NCBI GenBank assembly: GCA_949752745.1
Contig: OX457027.1
Span: 93,550,015 to 93,614,014 of the forward strand
DNA length: 64,000 nt
Origin: Protula sp. h YS-2021
Lineage: Eukaryota; Annelida; Polychaeta; Sabellida; Serpulidae
Reading direction: 5' to 3'
Shown here: piece by piece, positions 30,640 through 42,099 of the stretch
Numbering within the stretch: position 1 is the stretch's first letter
Layout of the letters: each line of letters begins with the position of its first letter
The notes under the pieces: model-generated
The model's input: the letters and a program-made list of their open reading frames with translations, nothing else
The model's database searches: none
What the model was told of the DNA's origin: nothing
Made by a program: the position numbers and the translations under genes

Positions 30640-31787
30640 GTAGCTAAGGTAACTAAGGCGCAAACAAGATGTAACTAAGGCGCAACTAAGGCGTAACTAA
30701 GGCGTAACTAAGGTAACTAAGGCGTAACTAAGGCGTAACTAAGGCGTAACTAAGGTAATTAAGGCGTAACTAAGGCGTAACTAAGGCGTAACTAAGGAAA
30801 TCAAGGCGTAACTAAGGCGTAACTTAGGTAACTAAGGCGTAACCAAGGCGTAACTAAGGTAACTAAGGCGTAACTAAGGAGTAACTAAGGTAACTAAGGC
30901 GTAACTAAGGTGTAACCAAGCGTAACTAAGGCGTAACTAAGGTAACTAAGGCGTAACCAAGGTAACTAAGGCGTAACTAAGGCGTAATTAAGGAGTAACT
31001 TAGGTAACTAAGGCGTAACTAAGGTGTAACTACTGTAACCAAGGCGTAACTAAGGCGTAACTAAGGAAATCAAGGCGTAACTAAGGCGTAACTAAGGAAA
31101 TAAAGGCGTAACTAAGGCGTAACTAAGGAGTAACTAAGGTAACTAAGGCGTAACTAAGGTAATTAAGGCGTAACTAAGGCGTAACTAAGGCGTAACTAAG
31201 GTAACTAAGGCGTAACTAAGGCGTAACTAGGTAACAAAGGCGTAACTAAGGAGTAACTAAGGTAACTAAGGCGTAACTAAGGTGTAACTACTGTAACCAA
31301 GGCGTAACTAAGGCGTAACTAAGGAAATCAAGGCGTAACTAAGGCGTAACTAAGGAAATAAAGGCGTAACTAAGGCGTAACTAAGGAGTAACTAAGGTAA
31401 CTAAGGCGTAACTAAGGTAATTAAGGCGTAACTAAGGCGTAACTAAGGTAACTAAGGCGTAACTAAGGCGTAACTAAGGAGTAACTAAGGTAACTAAGGC
31501 GTAACTAAGGTAATTAAGGCGTAACTAAGGCGTAACTAAGGCGTAACTAAGGTAACTAAGGCGTAACCAAGGCGTAACTAAGGTAACTAAGGCGTAACTA
31601 AGGTGTAACCACTGTAACCAAGGCGTAACTAAGGCGTAACTAAGGTAACTAAGGCGTAACTAAGGCGTAACTAAGGAGTAACTAAGGTAACTATGGCGTA
31701 ACTAAGGCATAACCAAGGCGTAACTAAGGCGTAACTAAGGCGTAACTAAGGTAACTAAGGCGTAACCAAGGCGTTACTAAGGTGTAA
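30640..31787. repeat. GGCGTAACTAA minisatellite, right arm
   Basis: Mirror of 25672-26820. It contains the only arm-to-arm difference found: GTAACTAGGTAAC near 31229, where the left arm implies GTAACTAAGGTAAC. Confidence 0.95.
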
Positions 31788-32113
31788 CTATGACGTCATT
31801 ATGACACCTCATGTCACAATGATTGACAGTATGACGTCATCAAGTGTGGCAGAACCGGCATCACTTCCAGACAGTATGACGTCACTTCCAGACAGTATGA
31901 CGTCATCAAGTTTGGCAGAACCATCGTTTTCCCCACGCTCTGAACGAGTGTACTCTAAAAAATTTTTATCGATCGGTTTTTTCCCCACGCTCTGAACGAG
32001 TGCACTCTGAAATTTTATCGATCGGTTTCCCCCACGCTCTGAACGAGTGCAGTCTGAAATTTATCGTGCATTATAGCCTTACATGGCATGTTTTCACAAT
32101 ACATTCTTGTTCA

Positions 32114-32205
32114 GTCCGGAATAGCTCAGTTGTTAGAGCGTGGGACTCCTGGTCGGACCCATGCTCAGAAGGTTGGTGGTTCGAGCCCCGGGTATGGGCA
32201 GCCTA
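32114..32205 (+). repeat. tRNA-like element, right arm
   Basis: Mirror of 25254-25345: A-box TAGCTCAGTTGTTAGAGC, B-box GGTTCGAGCCC. Confidence 0.6.
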
Positions 32206-32468
32206 CCCCTAAACCATAGAGTGTATTATGAATGTGTATTATGAAGGTATGATAGACAGATGGTAGAAGGGACGTCAGTATGACGTCAAAAAGTGGTCTG
32301 GAAGTCTCGCTAGGGTTAGGGTCACATGACCGATGATTGACAGGTCACGTGACTAGTGACGTCATGATGATTGACAGCAGGAGTTCATTGGCTTCATGTT
32401 GATTGACTCGGCCAAACCACTTTCGCTCCAGACAGCATCATCTCAGTATGACGCCATGATGACGTCAC

Positions 32469-32759
32469 AGATGGTCGCGCCTATCCTAACGCTTATCATG
32501 ACTTCCGGTCCAGACATCATGACGTCACTTCCGGTCCAGACATCATGATGTCACTTCCGGTCCAGACATGATGACGTCACTTCCACTCCAGACAGCACTT
32601 CCGGTCTAGACAACACTTCCGGTCTAGACAGCACTTCCGGTCTAGACAGCACTTCCGGTCCAGACATGATGACGTCACTTCCAGACAGTATGACGTCACT
32701 TCCAGACATGATGACGTCACTTCCAGACAGTATGACGTCACTTCCAGACATGATGACGT
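32469..32759. promoter_or_regulatory. Outer TGACGTCA array, right arm
   Basis: Mirror of 24700-24990. Confidence 0.45.
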
Positions 32760-32795
32760 CACAAAGTGCGGTAGAACTGTCCTTTTCACCCTACT

Positions 32796-32801
32796 AATAA
32801 G
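32796..32801. repeat. Target-site duplication, right copy (AATAAG)
   Basis: Directly follows CACCCTACT and matches 24658-24663. Confidence 0.85.
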
Positions 32802-33935
32802 GAATTAAGACTATAAGCATTTTCATCAAGAAGCAGAATTTTTCCTGAGACCACTTTTATCAGGTCCTGAACCAATACAAAATAAAAACATAAATAGTGT
32901 TTTAATAAATCAAAGTTGAATAATATTAATTTGCATGAAACTTGAAGTAATAACGCTTACTTGTAAGAAGAAGTGTTGTTCCGATAGATACAACCGTCTG
33001 TGTAGTTTGAGTATCCGAATGTATTTATCCAGTTTTTGTTTAAACTGCTTTTTTATGTTGCGTAAAAGTGTCTACATAAAGTTCAATTCACAATTGATGA
33101 CATGTAATATGCCACCTCTGTTACCTTCACCAATCCCCAATTAGAATTGCAGTGATGTATAATGTTAGATTTTTAGCATTGAACTAAATAAACCCTTTGC
33201 ATATCTCCTTTCAAAAATCGCTGCTGTTTTCCCTTTTTCCTTGAGATTTCTATATTCTGTCAATTTAGTGTTTAGCAATTATTACCTTTATGTTTAAAGT
33301 TAACCAAAATTCGCATGCGAATTTTTTCAAAATGTATTATAAAATTACATGCAATGGAGAGGCGAATGATAAATGATAGATGATGAAATACCACGAGCTC
33401 TTGTGCATTGTGTTCAAAAAACTATATGACTGAGTTTATATTCTATTGTTGCGTAGTGTATGATGCAATAACACGCGTAAAGGTATTACAGTCCGCTAGG
33501 GAAGATCAACGACTTTTGTTTCCTTGGCTTGCAAAGAATACAGTACGGCCACACTGAACCCACGTGCATAGCTTTGTATACCATGCGCGTGCTTGAGATC
33601 GCTGGAAAATATGAATATAATGATTTTCTTTAATGCACAAGCTGTTCATATAAAAAGACCATAGAACACCAGACAGAAGAGGTTCCACATGCGTTCATGA
33701 CCTATTCAGTTTTGATATATGCAGGTCAATTTTACTGTCCCTCGAAGAGAAATAGCCCACTTAGCATGCTGTAGAAAATGCCGTATATTTTGAATTCATA
33801 GACGATCAATTTTAAAACCAAAAAAAAATCATAAAAGAGATTGTCAATAACAATATCTCAACAGTGGGAAGATTTTGCAAATGGCTCGATGTGCGCATGC
33901 TTCTGAATATAAAATTATTATTTCTCTTACTAAGT
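32802..33935. other. Intergenic, nothing recognised
   Basis: AT-rich; the short frames have no recognisable domain. Confidence 0.5.
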
Positions 33936-33938
33936 TGA

Positions 33939-34112
<174 letters not shown>

Positions 34113-34592
34113 CAGTAGTAAACCTGATACTTTAAAATAACTAATGAGAGATTTTAAACAGTAAAATTAAGGGATTTTGCACATAGTGTTTTGCGAAATA
34201 TAACTATATTTGCTGTATAAACTAAAAACAAACAAAAATATGTTAATTTTGCGCTTTCTTTGAAATACAAGATGCTGTCTTAACGTTTTGCTCGTAACTG
34301 TGACGCAGTATTGCGCTTCTTGTTGAATGGCTTGAACACTCGCAGGCTGTTGCCCATTCGTTGTTAATTCTTAATAAATAAAAACACACATTCTCCGCAG
34401 GCACAAGATAATGTCAAACGACTGACCGACTGACCAACCCCCCCCCCCCCCCCTCCCCCTGGTGACTGATCAGTACAGGTAGGGCGGGGAAGCGGAAGCG
34501 AAAGCGGTGGCCCAGCGGAAGTGACATCATAATTTGCCCCTGTATCCAGGACATGCAGTCTGTTCTGTATACTGTTGGTAGAGTTATACTTA

Positions 34593-35073
34593 TGGCGGTA
34601 TATTTGAACAAAAAATCAAAACGTACATGTTGTATATTTTATTTTTTCTCGCGTTCATTTGAATGGCCTCGCGACAATTTTCTTACCCGCGCAACATTTG
34701 CATTCCATGTGTTATTTGACTATTTATTTCGCGCTCTTTAATTTCGTCATAATTTTTTCGCGCAACATAATTAAACGTCTTGTGTTTTGAAAAACGTTTG
34801 TCTGACCATGCGTTTTATCACGTAATTTAATTTCTTAATTTTGGAACGCGAAAAGTTAATTATAGGGCGCGATAAATTGAATTCATTCTATCATTTATTT
34901 TTTAAATAATAAAAACCACGTGCAGAAATTAATAGTGACTTGGATAACATAAAAATCGGTTCGCGAAAGAATTAAATATCTTCTCATCTATCAATTGCAC
35001 ATAGATACCATAGCGATCGAAAATGAATGTTGGAGCGCGAACGCCATGAAATTTTTGTACAAATATACCGCCA
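34593..35073. mobile_element. 481-bp MITE flanked by TA
   Basis: The left end TGGCGGTATATTTGAACAAA and the right end TTTGTACAAATATACCGCCA are inverted repeats, flanked on both sides by TA. That is the pattern of a Tc1/mariner-type non-autonomous element. The interior is rich in CGCG-containing words and has no coding frame. Confidence 0.75.
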
Positions 35074-35075
35074 TA

Positions 35076-35370
35076 GGGCGATAGTAAGAGGTTTGAGGGG
35101 GCCTTAATGACAGGTTTGATGGGATGGGGGGGGGGGGTGTTAAAAACTTGTACTTGGAAGAAGCAAAAAACCGGAAATGGTCTCTCAGAACGAAACTCTA
35201 TGTCGACACTCTATGACGTTTTAACAGCGCACATTGTCGCACAGACGCGTACAGTATGTATGGCGGTACCATTTCCGGTTTTTGCTTCTTCCAAGTACAA
35301 GTTTTTAACACCCCCCCCCCATCCCATCAAACCTGTCATTCAGGCCCCCTCAAACCTCTTACTATCGCCC
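35076..35370. repeat. Inverted repeat with G/C runs
   Basis: Arms 35076-35180 and 35269-35370 are near-perfect reverse complements. They include GGGCGATAGTAAGAGG, a run of 10 or more G (C in the other arm) and AAAACCGGAAATGG. The spacer is about 88 bp. TATGGCGGTA just inside the right arm repeats the terminus of the adjacent MITE, so the inverted repeat probably arose during rearrangement of that element. Confidence 0.8.
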
Positions 35371-35407
35371 ACCCCCGCACGTGATCAATGACGTTATAGA
35401 GTATCTG

Positions 35408-35685
35408 TTTTTTGTTTGTTTGTTTGTTTGTTTTTGTTTTTGTTTGTTTGTTTGTTTGTTTTTTTGGCTTTTTTTTTTTTTTTTGTTGTTGTTTTGTCTT
35501 GTTTTGCTTTTTGAAAATGGAAATGAAAAAAAAAAAAAGACGAAACATGACAACAACTTAATTGAGTATACACATGTTATGTACGTAGTTAATGTTACCA
35601 CGGTTATACAATCTATTATGTACTCAGTTTTTCACCTGCATGTTTACAACGTTTCCTTGTTTTTTTTTTTGTTTTTTTTTTTGTT

Positions 35686-35717
<32 letters not shown>

Positions 35718-35735
35718 TCGCTTTTTTTTTTTTGG
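35408..35735. repeat. T-rich low-complexity tracts
   Basis: (TTTG)n and poly-T runs; the hydrophobic Phe/Val/Cys frames are artefacts. Confidence 0.9.
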
Positions 35736-35794
35736 GGGGGGCATTTGATTTGAAAATGTACTCTTTAAAAAATATGGAATACGAGTCTATTATC

Positions 35795-35860
35795 CGAAGA
35801 GGGATTCGAACCCAGGCCGATATAGAACCTGATCGACTGCGATCCCTATAGCCCACGTTT
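35795..35860 (-). repeat. tRNA-like SINE relic
   Basis: The minus strand has a perfect B-box with its stem, GGGTTCGAATCCC, preceded by a weak A-box-like stretch (ATAGGGATCGCAG). No full cloverleaf forms. Confidence 0.45.
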
Positions 35861-35874
35861 TACCGACGTCGACT

Positions 35875-36950
35875 GAACGTGGGATTCGCGTGGGAACCGT
35901 GGGATAGTATGACACATGGGATTTCCCAAGCATATCCGACGTGGAATTACCGCGGATAATCCCACGGTGGGATTACCCCAGTAAATCCTACGTCGGATAT
36001 GCGTGGGAAATCCCCAAGGGAACCCACGGTGGGACTTCCTGCGTGGGATATACGTCTAGTTACCGTGAGAAATACCACCGTGAGATTTCCCCCTTATGTC
36101 CACGTTGAATAGACGTGGTAATTCTCATGTTAATCCCACGGTGGTGTTCCCCCCATACATCCCACGTGGGAAATGCGTGTTTTTGCCCACGTGTATCCCA
36201 CGCATATTTAAATGGTGGAATCCCACCGTGGAATTTCTCACGCTATTCCAATGTCGGATATACTTGATAAGAACCACGTGTATCCGATGCTTTTTCGGCA
36301 TATGTGTATCCCACGCATTTGTTACATGGGAAATCCCACGATGGGTTTCCCCCCTTCAAATATGCGTGGGATAGACATGGGAAGATCCCTGTACATACCA
36401 CGGTGTTTTATACCACATTAATCCCTTGTCGGATACACGTGCATATTCCCACGCAGGATATACGTCTGCAGTCCCACATGTAATATATGTGGTGTTTTCC
36501 CTATGGATCCCATGTCTGAGACCAGCGTGGGATGTCCGCCGTGTATCCAACGTGGGACGTCCCGCATGAATCCCACGGTTGTGTTTGCAACCTAAATCCT
36601 ACGTCTATTAAATGCATATAGTCCCACATGGGATATACGTAGGCCGTCCCACATATAATATATGTGGTGTTTTACCAATGGCTCCCATGCGTGGGACCTA
36701 CGTGGGATGTCCGCCTTGTATCCAACTTTGGAAGTCCCACTGTGGTGTTCTCAACCGAAATCCCATGCCGGTTACACGCCTATATTCCCACATCAGATGT
36801 ACGTGGGCCGTCCAACATATAATATATGCGGTATTTCCCACAATGTTTCCTATGTATGGGCGCTACGTTGGAAGTCCGACGTGTACTCTCCAGGCGACAT
36901 CCCACATGAACCCGACTGTGGTTTTTTTTAGTTGGGACTGCGCTGGAAAG
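35875..36950. repeat. Array of degenerate CCCACG/CGTGGGA palindromic words
   Basis: Over about 1.1 kb the words CCCACGTGGGA, CCCACGGTGGGATTTCC, TCCGACGT and GATATACGT recur every 20-30 bp in both orientations. Later sections (36440-36860) show a longer ~160-bp repeat with CCGTCCCACATATAATATATG. The style resembles the CCGACG-rich interior of the element at 23139-24510. No coding frame was recognised. Confidence 0.75.
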
Positions 36951-37398
36951 GAGTACAAACATAAGTAAACGCAGACGTCCAAGAATATTTTGCTCTGAAT
37001 GCATATATTTCATTTAGCAAAAACAACATCCATCTTCCAGCAATGTACAATTATTTTGAAAAAAACGCAAGAAGTACATAATAGAATTTATGAGCATGCA
37101 TTAAATACAAATATATATTTTGAGAATTAAACATCTGTACAAGTATATACGCAATACAACAAATCGCTTATTTCCAAAAGAAAGTACAAAGAATTCCAAA
37201 AATGTGTAAACAAAGTTACAGCATATCCACTCAGAAGCCGCTTTAAGTAAAGCATCGGACACAACCACTGGCGACCAAGGTTTTGTTTTATCTTTAAACC
37301 TTTTTCAAAGTTTTCAAATACCTCGTATCCCTTTCATCATCGTGCATATACAGTAAAATCCCCGTTAGGTAGCATCTCTGCCCCCTACAGGAGATGTT

Positions 37399-37565
37399 AC
37401 TGTACACGCTGTAGGTTTTTAAAATTACATTTATTTCTTTTTTTTTTTTTTCTTTTTTTTTTTTTTTTCTTTTTTTTTTAAATTTTTTTCTATATTTTTT
37501 TGTATTTCCTGTATGTCTTGCACAGGAAATCGAACATACATAAAATGTATGTTCGATTTCCTGTA

Positions 37566-37641
<76 letters not shown>

Positions 37642-37862
37642 TCAGCTTGACCTTGCTGTTATGTGGGCATTTTAGACATTGTTATTTTTCGTTGGATCAA
37701 TTGTATATGCTGTAATTTTCTTGTATTTATGTTGCATTTTACGTATGTTCGATTTCCTGTACAAAACATACAGGAAATACAAAAAAAATATAGAAAACAA
37801 AATTTAAAAAAAAAATAAATAAATAAATAAATATTATTTTAAAAACCTACAGCGTGTACAGT
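37399..37862. mobile_element. AT-rich terminal-inverted-repeat element
   Basis: Ends ACTGTACACGCTGTAGG and CCTACAGCGTGTACAGT are inverted. Inside them GTATTTCCTGTATG and GAAATCGAACATAC also pair with the right side (37742-37790). The terminal repeats reach about 145 bp and flank a (TA)n block at 37569-37637. No coding capacity. Confidence 0.7.
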
Positions 37863-38010
37863 GTATATACTGCGTCATTTTTCCTTTCATTCACTCTCTC
37901 ATGTACTCACTCAATCACTCAGCCATTGACTTGCTCACCCAATCTGTAAACTACTTACTCACACAAGTACACCTCACTTTCTTACTATCACACACTCCAA
38001 CATATATATA

Positions 38011-39197
38011 TGTTACAGCGGGTCTGTAGAATCAGCGAATCTTTAGATCCGCTGAAAATTTCAGCAAATCTGTAGATACGCTGGTTCGACCAGCGAATGT
38101 ATAGATCCGCTGAAAATTTTAGCGGATCTAACAGATCCGCTGATTTTGGCCCGAGAAAATTCTACAGATCTGCTGAAATGATTGACAAAGCTAAAGTACT
38201 GTTGATATTGAGTATTGTCATAGTCCATACGACATTGTCATAGCCCAAAAGACATTGTTTTCATTGAAGTGCCATTAGAAGCACATTGATTGCACTTCAA
38301 TGCTAGTGTTACCGTCCATGATCGTAGATCAAAGAGCTTTAATTGCAAGCTTCATAACTTGTGATCTTCTTATAAGAAAGCAGTCGTACAAATTATGATT
38401 CTACTGGAGTGGTATCTGCTGAAAAGTAATTGCAATTTAACAATGCAATGAACATAAATTCGATCTGCTTCGGGTTCTCTAGAGTATATCAATTTGATCT
38501 GTGCTCGTTCAATTTGATTACCGAAAACGACGTAAAATTAAATGTAGAGCTTTCACTGAGGCAAGCAGTTCAGTTTGAATCAACGTGTGGTGGACAGGGG
38601 TTTGTGAAGTGTAATTGTGCTGGTAGTAAACGGTGTCAAACAAACAGATGTAAGTGTTTCAAAGCAAAGGTAAAATGTAACTCGAGATGTCACTCTAGCC
38701 TGGCGTGTACACACAAGATGTAACCCTCCTCAATTGCAATTGGAGCTTCCTTATTGATGAATGAGTTTTTCCAGAGTTGCTGATTTTAATAGCAAATTTT
38801 ACTTTTAAGTCATGATCAAAAGTACTAGTACTTCTATGATCAGTTTTCTTAATTGCAACTGGAGTTTCATTATCGACGAAAGGGTTTCCTAAGAGTTATT
38901 GATTGCATGAGTGAATTTGGCTTTGAAGTAACAATACAGCATTAGTAATAACAGCACCGTTTACACATTAATGCCGTATATTTCGGCCATACTACTCAAT
39001 ATCAACAGTACTTTAGCTTCATGAGTCATTTCAGCAGATCTGTAGAATTTTCTCGGCCCAAAATCAGCGGGATCTGTTAGATCCGCTAAAATTTTCAGCG
39101 GATCTATAGATTCGCTGGTCGAAACAGCGTATCTACAGATTCGCTGAAATTTTCAGCGGATCTAGAGATTCGCTGATTCTACAGATCTGCTGTAACA
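38011..39197. mobile_element. Ginger-like DNA transposon derivative, 1.19 kb
   Basis: The left end TGTTACAGCGGGTCTGTAGA and the right end, its inverse, begin ~200-bp terminal inverted repeats (38011-38213 and 38998-39197). These are filled with sub-repeats of CAGCGGATCTATAGATCCGC type. The flanking four bases are TATA and TACA, an imperfect match to a 4-bp duplication. TGT-type termini, a 4-bp target duplication and an internal Cys-rich ORF point to the Ginger group. The integrase core is missing, so it is non-autonomous. Confidence 0.65.
38430..38723 (+). CDS. Cys-rich C-terminal fragment of a transposase-like protein
   Basis: A 97-codon frame inside the Ginger-like element. The last 45 residues have ten regularly spaced cysteines (KCNCAGSKRC, NRCKCFKAKVKCNSRCH). 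This resembles the Cys-rich tail after the integrase domain in Ginger/KRBA2-like proteins. The first half is unrecognised. Most likely it is a remnant of the lost transposase and not a complete gene. Confidence 0.5.
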   Translation: MQFNNAMNINSICFGFSRVYQFDLCSFNLITENDVKLNVELSLRQAVQFESTCGGQGFVKCNCAGSKRCQTNRCKCFKAKVKCNSRCHSSLACTHKM

Positions 39198-39279
39198 TAC
39201 ATACATATATACAAAAAAGGTGGGAGAACACAGGCAATGTTACTGTCACACCACACACACAATGCACTGGGACGTGGGC

Positions 39280-39465
39280 ACGGAATGGAGTCGACTGGTG
39301 CACCGGCCTGCCGGGCAAGGGCTAGGGATTGCACGTAGGTGGACTAGATGGCACAGTGTAAAAATACGTAGGTGGACTAGATGGCATAGTGTAAAAATTC
39401 GTATGTACAATGTTGTTGACTAGATGGCACAGTGTAAAAAGTGAAATGTACAATTTTATAGACGG
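39280..39465. repeat. Short tandem repeat of GTGGACTAGATGGCACAGTG
   Basis: Three to four diverged ~40-50-bp units containing GACTAGATGGCAYAGTGTAA. Confidence 0.7.
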
Positions 39466-39649
39466 CACAGTTCAATTTTGTTCATAGTGATTTTTTTTGA
39501 CAATGGTGTTCGGCTTCAAAATTTTGTTATGTTGCATAACCAAGTGCGTGTCGTTATCAGTTTTTGCGTCAATTTTAAATTTACTGGAATGCCGGATAAA
39601 GAATTTCGTTCTGCAGAAGTTGTTGCAAATTCCATCACGAAATGTATTT

Positions 39650-41800
39650 CCTGTCACAATATCTGCACGTAAACTCTTTTCTGTGTTCCTCCTTGTGTTG
39701 CTGTAATGTATCGTTATCCATGAAAATCTACTTACAAGTTGAACATATGAATACTTCCATCCTCTTTGTGGCACTAGCTGTAGGTTTAGTTTCTTCTGTT
39801 GGTCGCTTCTTATATGTTCGTTGCTGTGATGTGGGCTACGGTTGCTCAAAGTCGTCGGAATCATTGAGATGGGGCTCTAATGGCACGATAAATTGTCTTT
39901 GTTCTGAAGCTGAAGTGGATGGTTTTGGCTCTTGCTTTGATGTAGTCTTCTTACTAAAAGTACACTATATATTTATATATTTATATACATGTATATTATA
40001 TTATGTATATTTTTTTAATCATTTACATTGCTTTTTACATTGCCTATAACTTTCGGGGAACACACCTTTTCACTCTCTTTTTTTTAAATTAATTTGCATT
40101 GCTTTTTACATGGCCTTTAACAATGAGCGGTTAAATATTTAACTTGCTACGTATCCTTTAATTACACACACCTTTTTGCTTCTTTCAATTCAAATCTCAT
40201 CACTGCCAACTGTGCTAACAGCGCCTCATTCTAATCTTTCAGTCTGTTGGATTCCTCTTCCAGTCTGTCCGCCTTGCGCTTATTCTCCTTGGCTTGTTGC
40301 TTTTGTTCCTCAAGTTCCCGTTGCTTTTTCGGCTTTTTCTTTTTTCTTCATTTCTTTTCTGGGCTTCTTCCTTATGGGCCTCGACTTCTATTGTTTTCTG
40401 AAATAACACAATAAATGTTCAACATTTCACTAATTCAAGGCCTATATGCACTACACAAAATTTAGCTGTATTTTTCTCTTTCATTTACGGCCTTATCTCG
40501 TTGTGCCTCTCCATGTTTTCCGTTGAAGCTGAGACTACGTACTTTTCAACAATTATTATATAATAGTTATGCAAGGGAACAACGTTTTTTCTATTGCTCA
40601 AATTACAGATTCATAAATTCTTTCAGCAATGTAATTCATTACGTTTCCCCTTGAAAATCCATTGCTATCTTGATCGTGTTTGTCAGACTCATAACCTGTG
40701 AATTAATTTGACATTTATAATGACTTTACACTATACAGTTCCTTGGTTTTATGCCTACACATTTGCGTAATACGTGAATCGGACTGGAACTATAACCATC
40801 TCACCCTGGTGTTGTACTATTCTCACAGCCTCCGCTCCAGTTGCTTCTGTCATCTGATGTACTTGCTGAGGTGTCATTGTGCTGGTCTTCTCTTCGATCG
40901 CTGCAAATATGTCTTCAGTTTGTCGTATGTATCCTTATGAAATATGGTCCACAGTGAACTGGGTTTCTCTCTTATTTGAACACCTGACTCGAGTGTTTTC
41001 TGAATCTCCGCCGTTTCGTTGTCCCTCGGTGCTTGGGCAAACGTCGCGATGTTTGTCTGTATGAATGATGGTGGCTCTTGTGTGGTCGGTGCATCTCTTT
41101 GCGGCGAAAATCTTTTGGGCCACGTCTGGTACACATGTAGCGGAATGAATATATGAAACGAGGTTAAGCGTCCCTGTCGGCAGCAGATATCTCTTGAAAG
41201 GCATCGTGTTGTTCATCGCCTGTACTATATTGTGGCCAATAACATACACTGCGTCTCTGTCCTCTGGGTAATCTGATAGCTTGAGAAGTGGTGAATGGTA
41301 CGTTTCGCTGCCAGGCAGATCTCTAAAGTAATGTCGAGGTTCGACAGGTGAGCTGCGAACCCTTTGGTGTTACTTGCACGTCTCCCTTTCTTCTTCCTTC
41401 CTCTCCTTCCTTTTTTTCCTTTCCCCTTCTTCCTTCGAGCTGCATTCTTCTCCTTCTTTGACGGGGCACTTCATGCATCTCTCTATCCACACGTTGTGCA
41501 CATCCAATGGGGGTTCCAAATACATCCCGGACATTCATCACACATCTCTCCTTTTCCTACAAATAAATTCAACATTATTTACAACTTCTTCGCTTTACTT
41601 GTATATGTGCACATACCTTTTTCAATCTTTCAGAAATGCAGTATGTGTAGTTTCCGCCAACGTCACCAGGACAAATACGAAAAAATTGCGCTTGCTCACA
41701 ACTCGCCCATTCACAAGAGGAAGGATGGCATTCACTCTGACAGTCTCGCTTCGCAGGGTTGCACCTGTTCCAATCCAACTCCGTCAGTCTCGTCACAAAG
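39650..41800 (-). pseudogene. Decayed multi-exon gene: Cys-rich, coiled-coil and C2H2-like segments
   Basis: Several minus-strand coding-like blocks lie in order. At 41790-41620 a Cys-rich region has CNPAKRDCQSECHPSSCEW and CEQAQFFRICPGDVGGNYTYC. At 41545-41500 CDECPGCIWNPHWMCTTC looks like a zinc ribbon. At 41330-41130 there is YPEDRDAVYVIGHNIVQAM. At 40380-40175 lies a Lys/Glu-rich heptad region (QRELEEQKQQAKENKRKADR). At 39760-39655 a C2H2-like finger (DNDTLQQHKEEH, FTCRYCDRKY) follows two in-frame stops. Frames change between blocks and stops interrupt them, so it appears dead. I do not recognise the parent gene; a domesticated or transposon-borne gene is possible. Confidence 0.45.
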
Positions 41801-42000
41801 CATGCGCTGTGCCTGATTGCTACATAGCTGTCGTTATCTGATTTCTACAGTATGACCGCGAACTGATCATGGACGCTCATTAGACCTGAAATTTAATTTT
41901 ACAGATATCCTGCCATATTTTACCGTTATCTACTAAGTGACAAAATACTAGTTGCGAGGGCAGCGTATCACAAACTAGTCGTTTCAATCGTTTGTGTAAC

Positions 42001-42002
<2 letters not shown>

Positions 42003-42088
<86 letters not shown>
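42003..42088. repeat. AT dinucleotide microsatellite
   Basis: (AT)n run of about 85 bp. Confidence 0.97.
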
Positions 42089-42090
<2 letters not shown>

Positions 42091-42099
42091 ATTTCTTAT

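Larger units (their letters stand above)
24664..32795. mobile_element. 8.1-kb palindromic Polinton/Maverick-like element
   Basis: Arms 24664-28717 and 28743-32795 are reverse complements of each other around a 25-nt loop. Paired coordinates sum to 57,460 inside and 57,459 outside, so the two ~4.05-kb arms differ by one visible one-base deletion (near 31229). Termini are AGTAGGGTG...CACCCTACT, flanked by a 6-bp duplication AATAAG. AG/CT ends, a 6-bp target duplication and terminal inverted repeats are the published signature of Polintons. No DNA polymerase B, retroviral-type integrase, packaging ATPase or capsid gene is present. Each arm, from the end inwards, holds a TGACGTCA-rich block, a tRNA-like relic, a three-copy ~45-bp repeat, a 1.15-kb TTAGTTACGCC minisatellite, GAACATGTTC arrays, a zinc-finger gene and a second TGACGTCA block. 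Confidence 0.8.

Noticed and set aside
24658..32801. The palindrome could be a long-read adapter-missing or assembly artefact
   Set aside because: An artefact would mirror flanking sequence too. Here mirroring stops exactly at AG/CT termini, the flanks differ beyond a 6-bp direct duplication, and the right arm has its own one-base difference.
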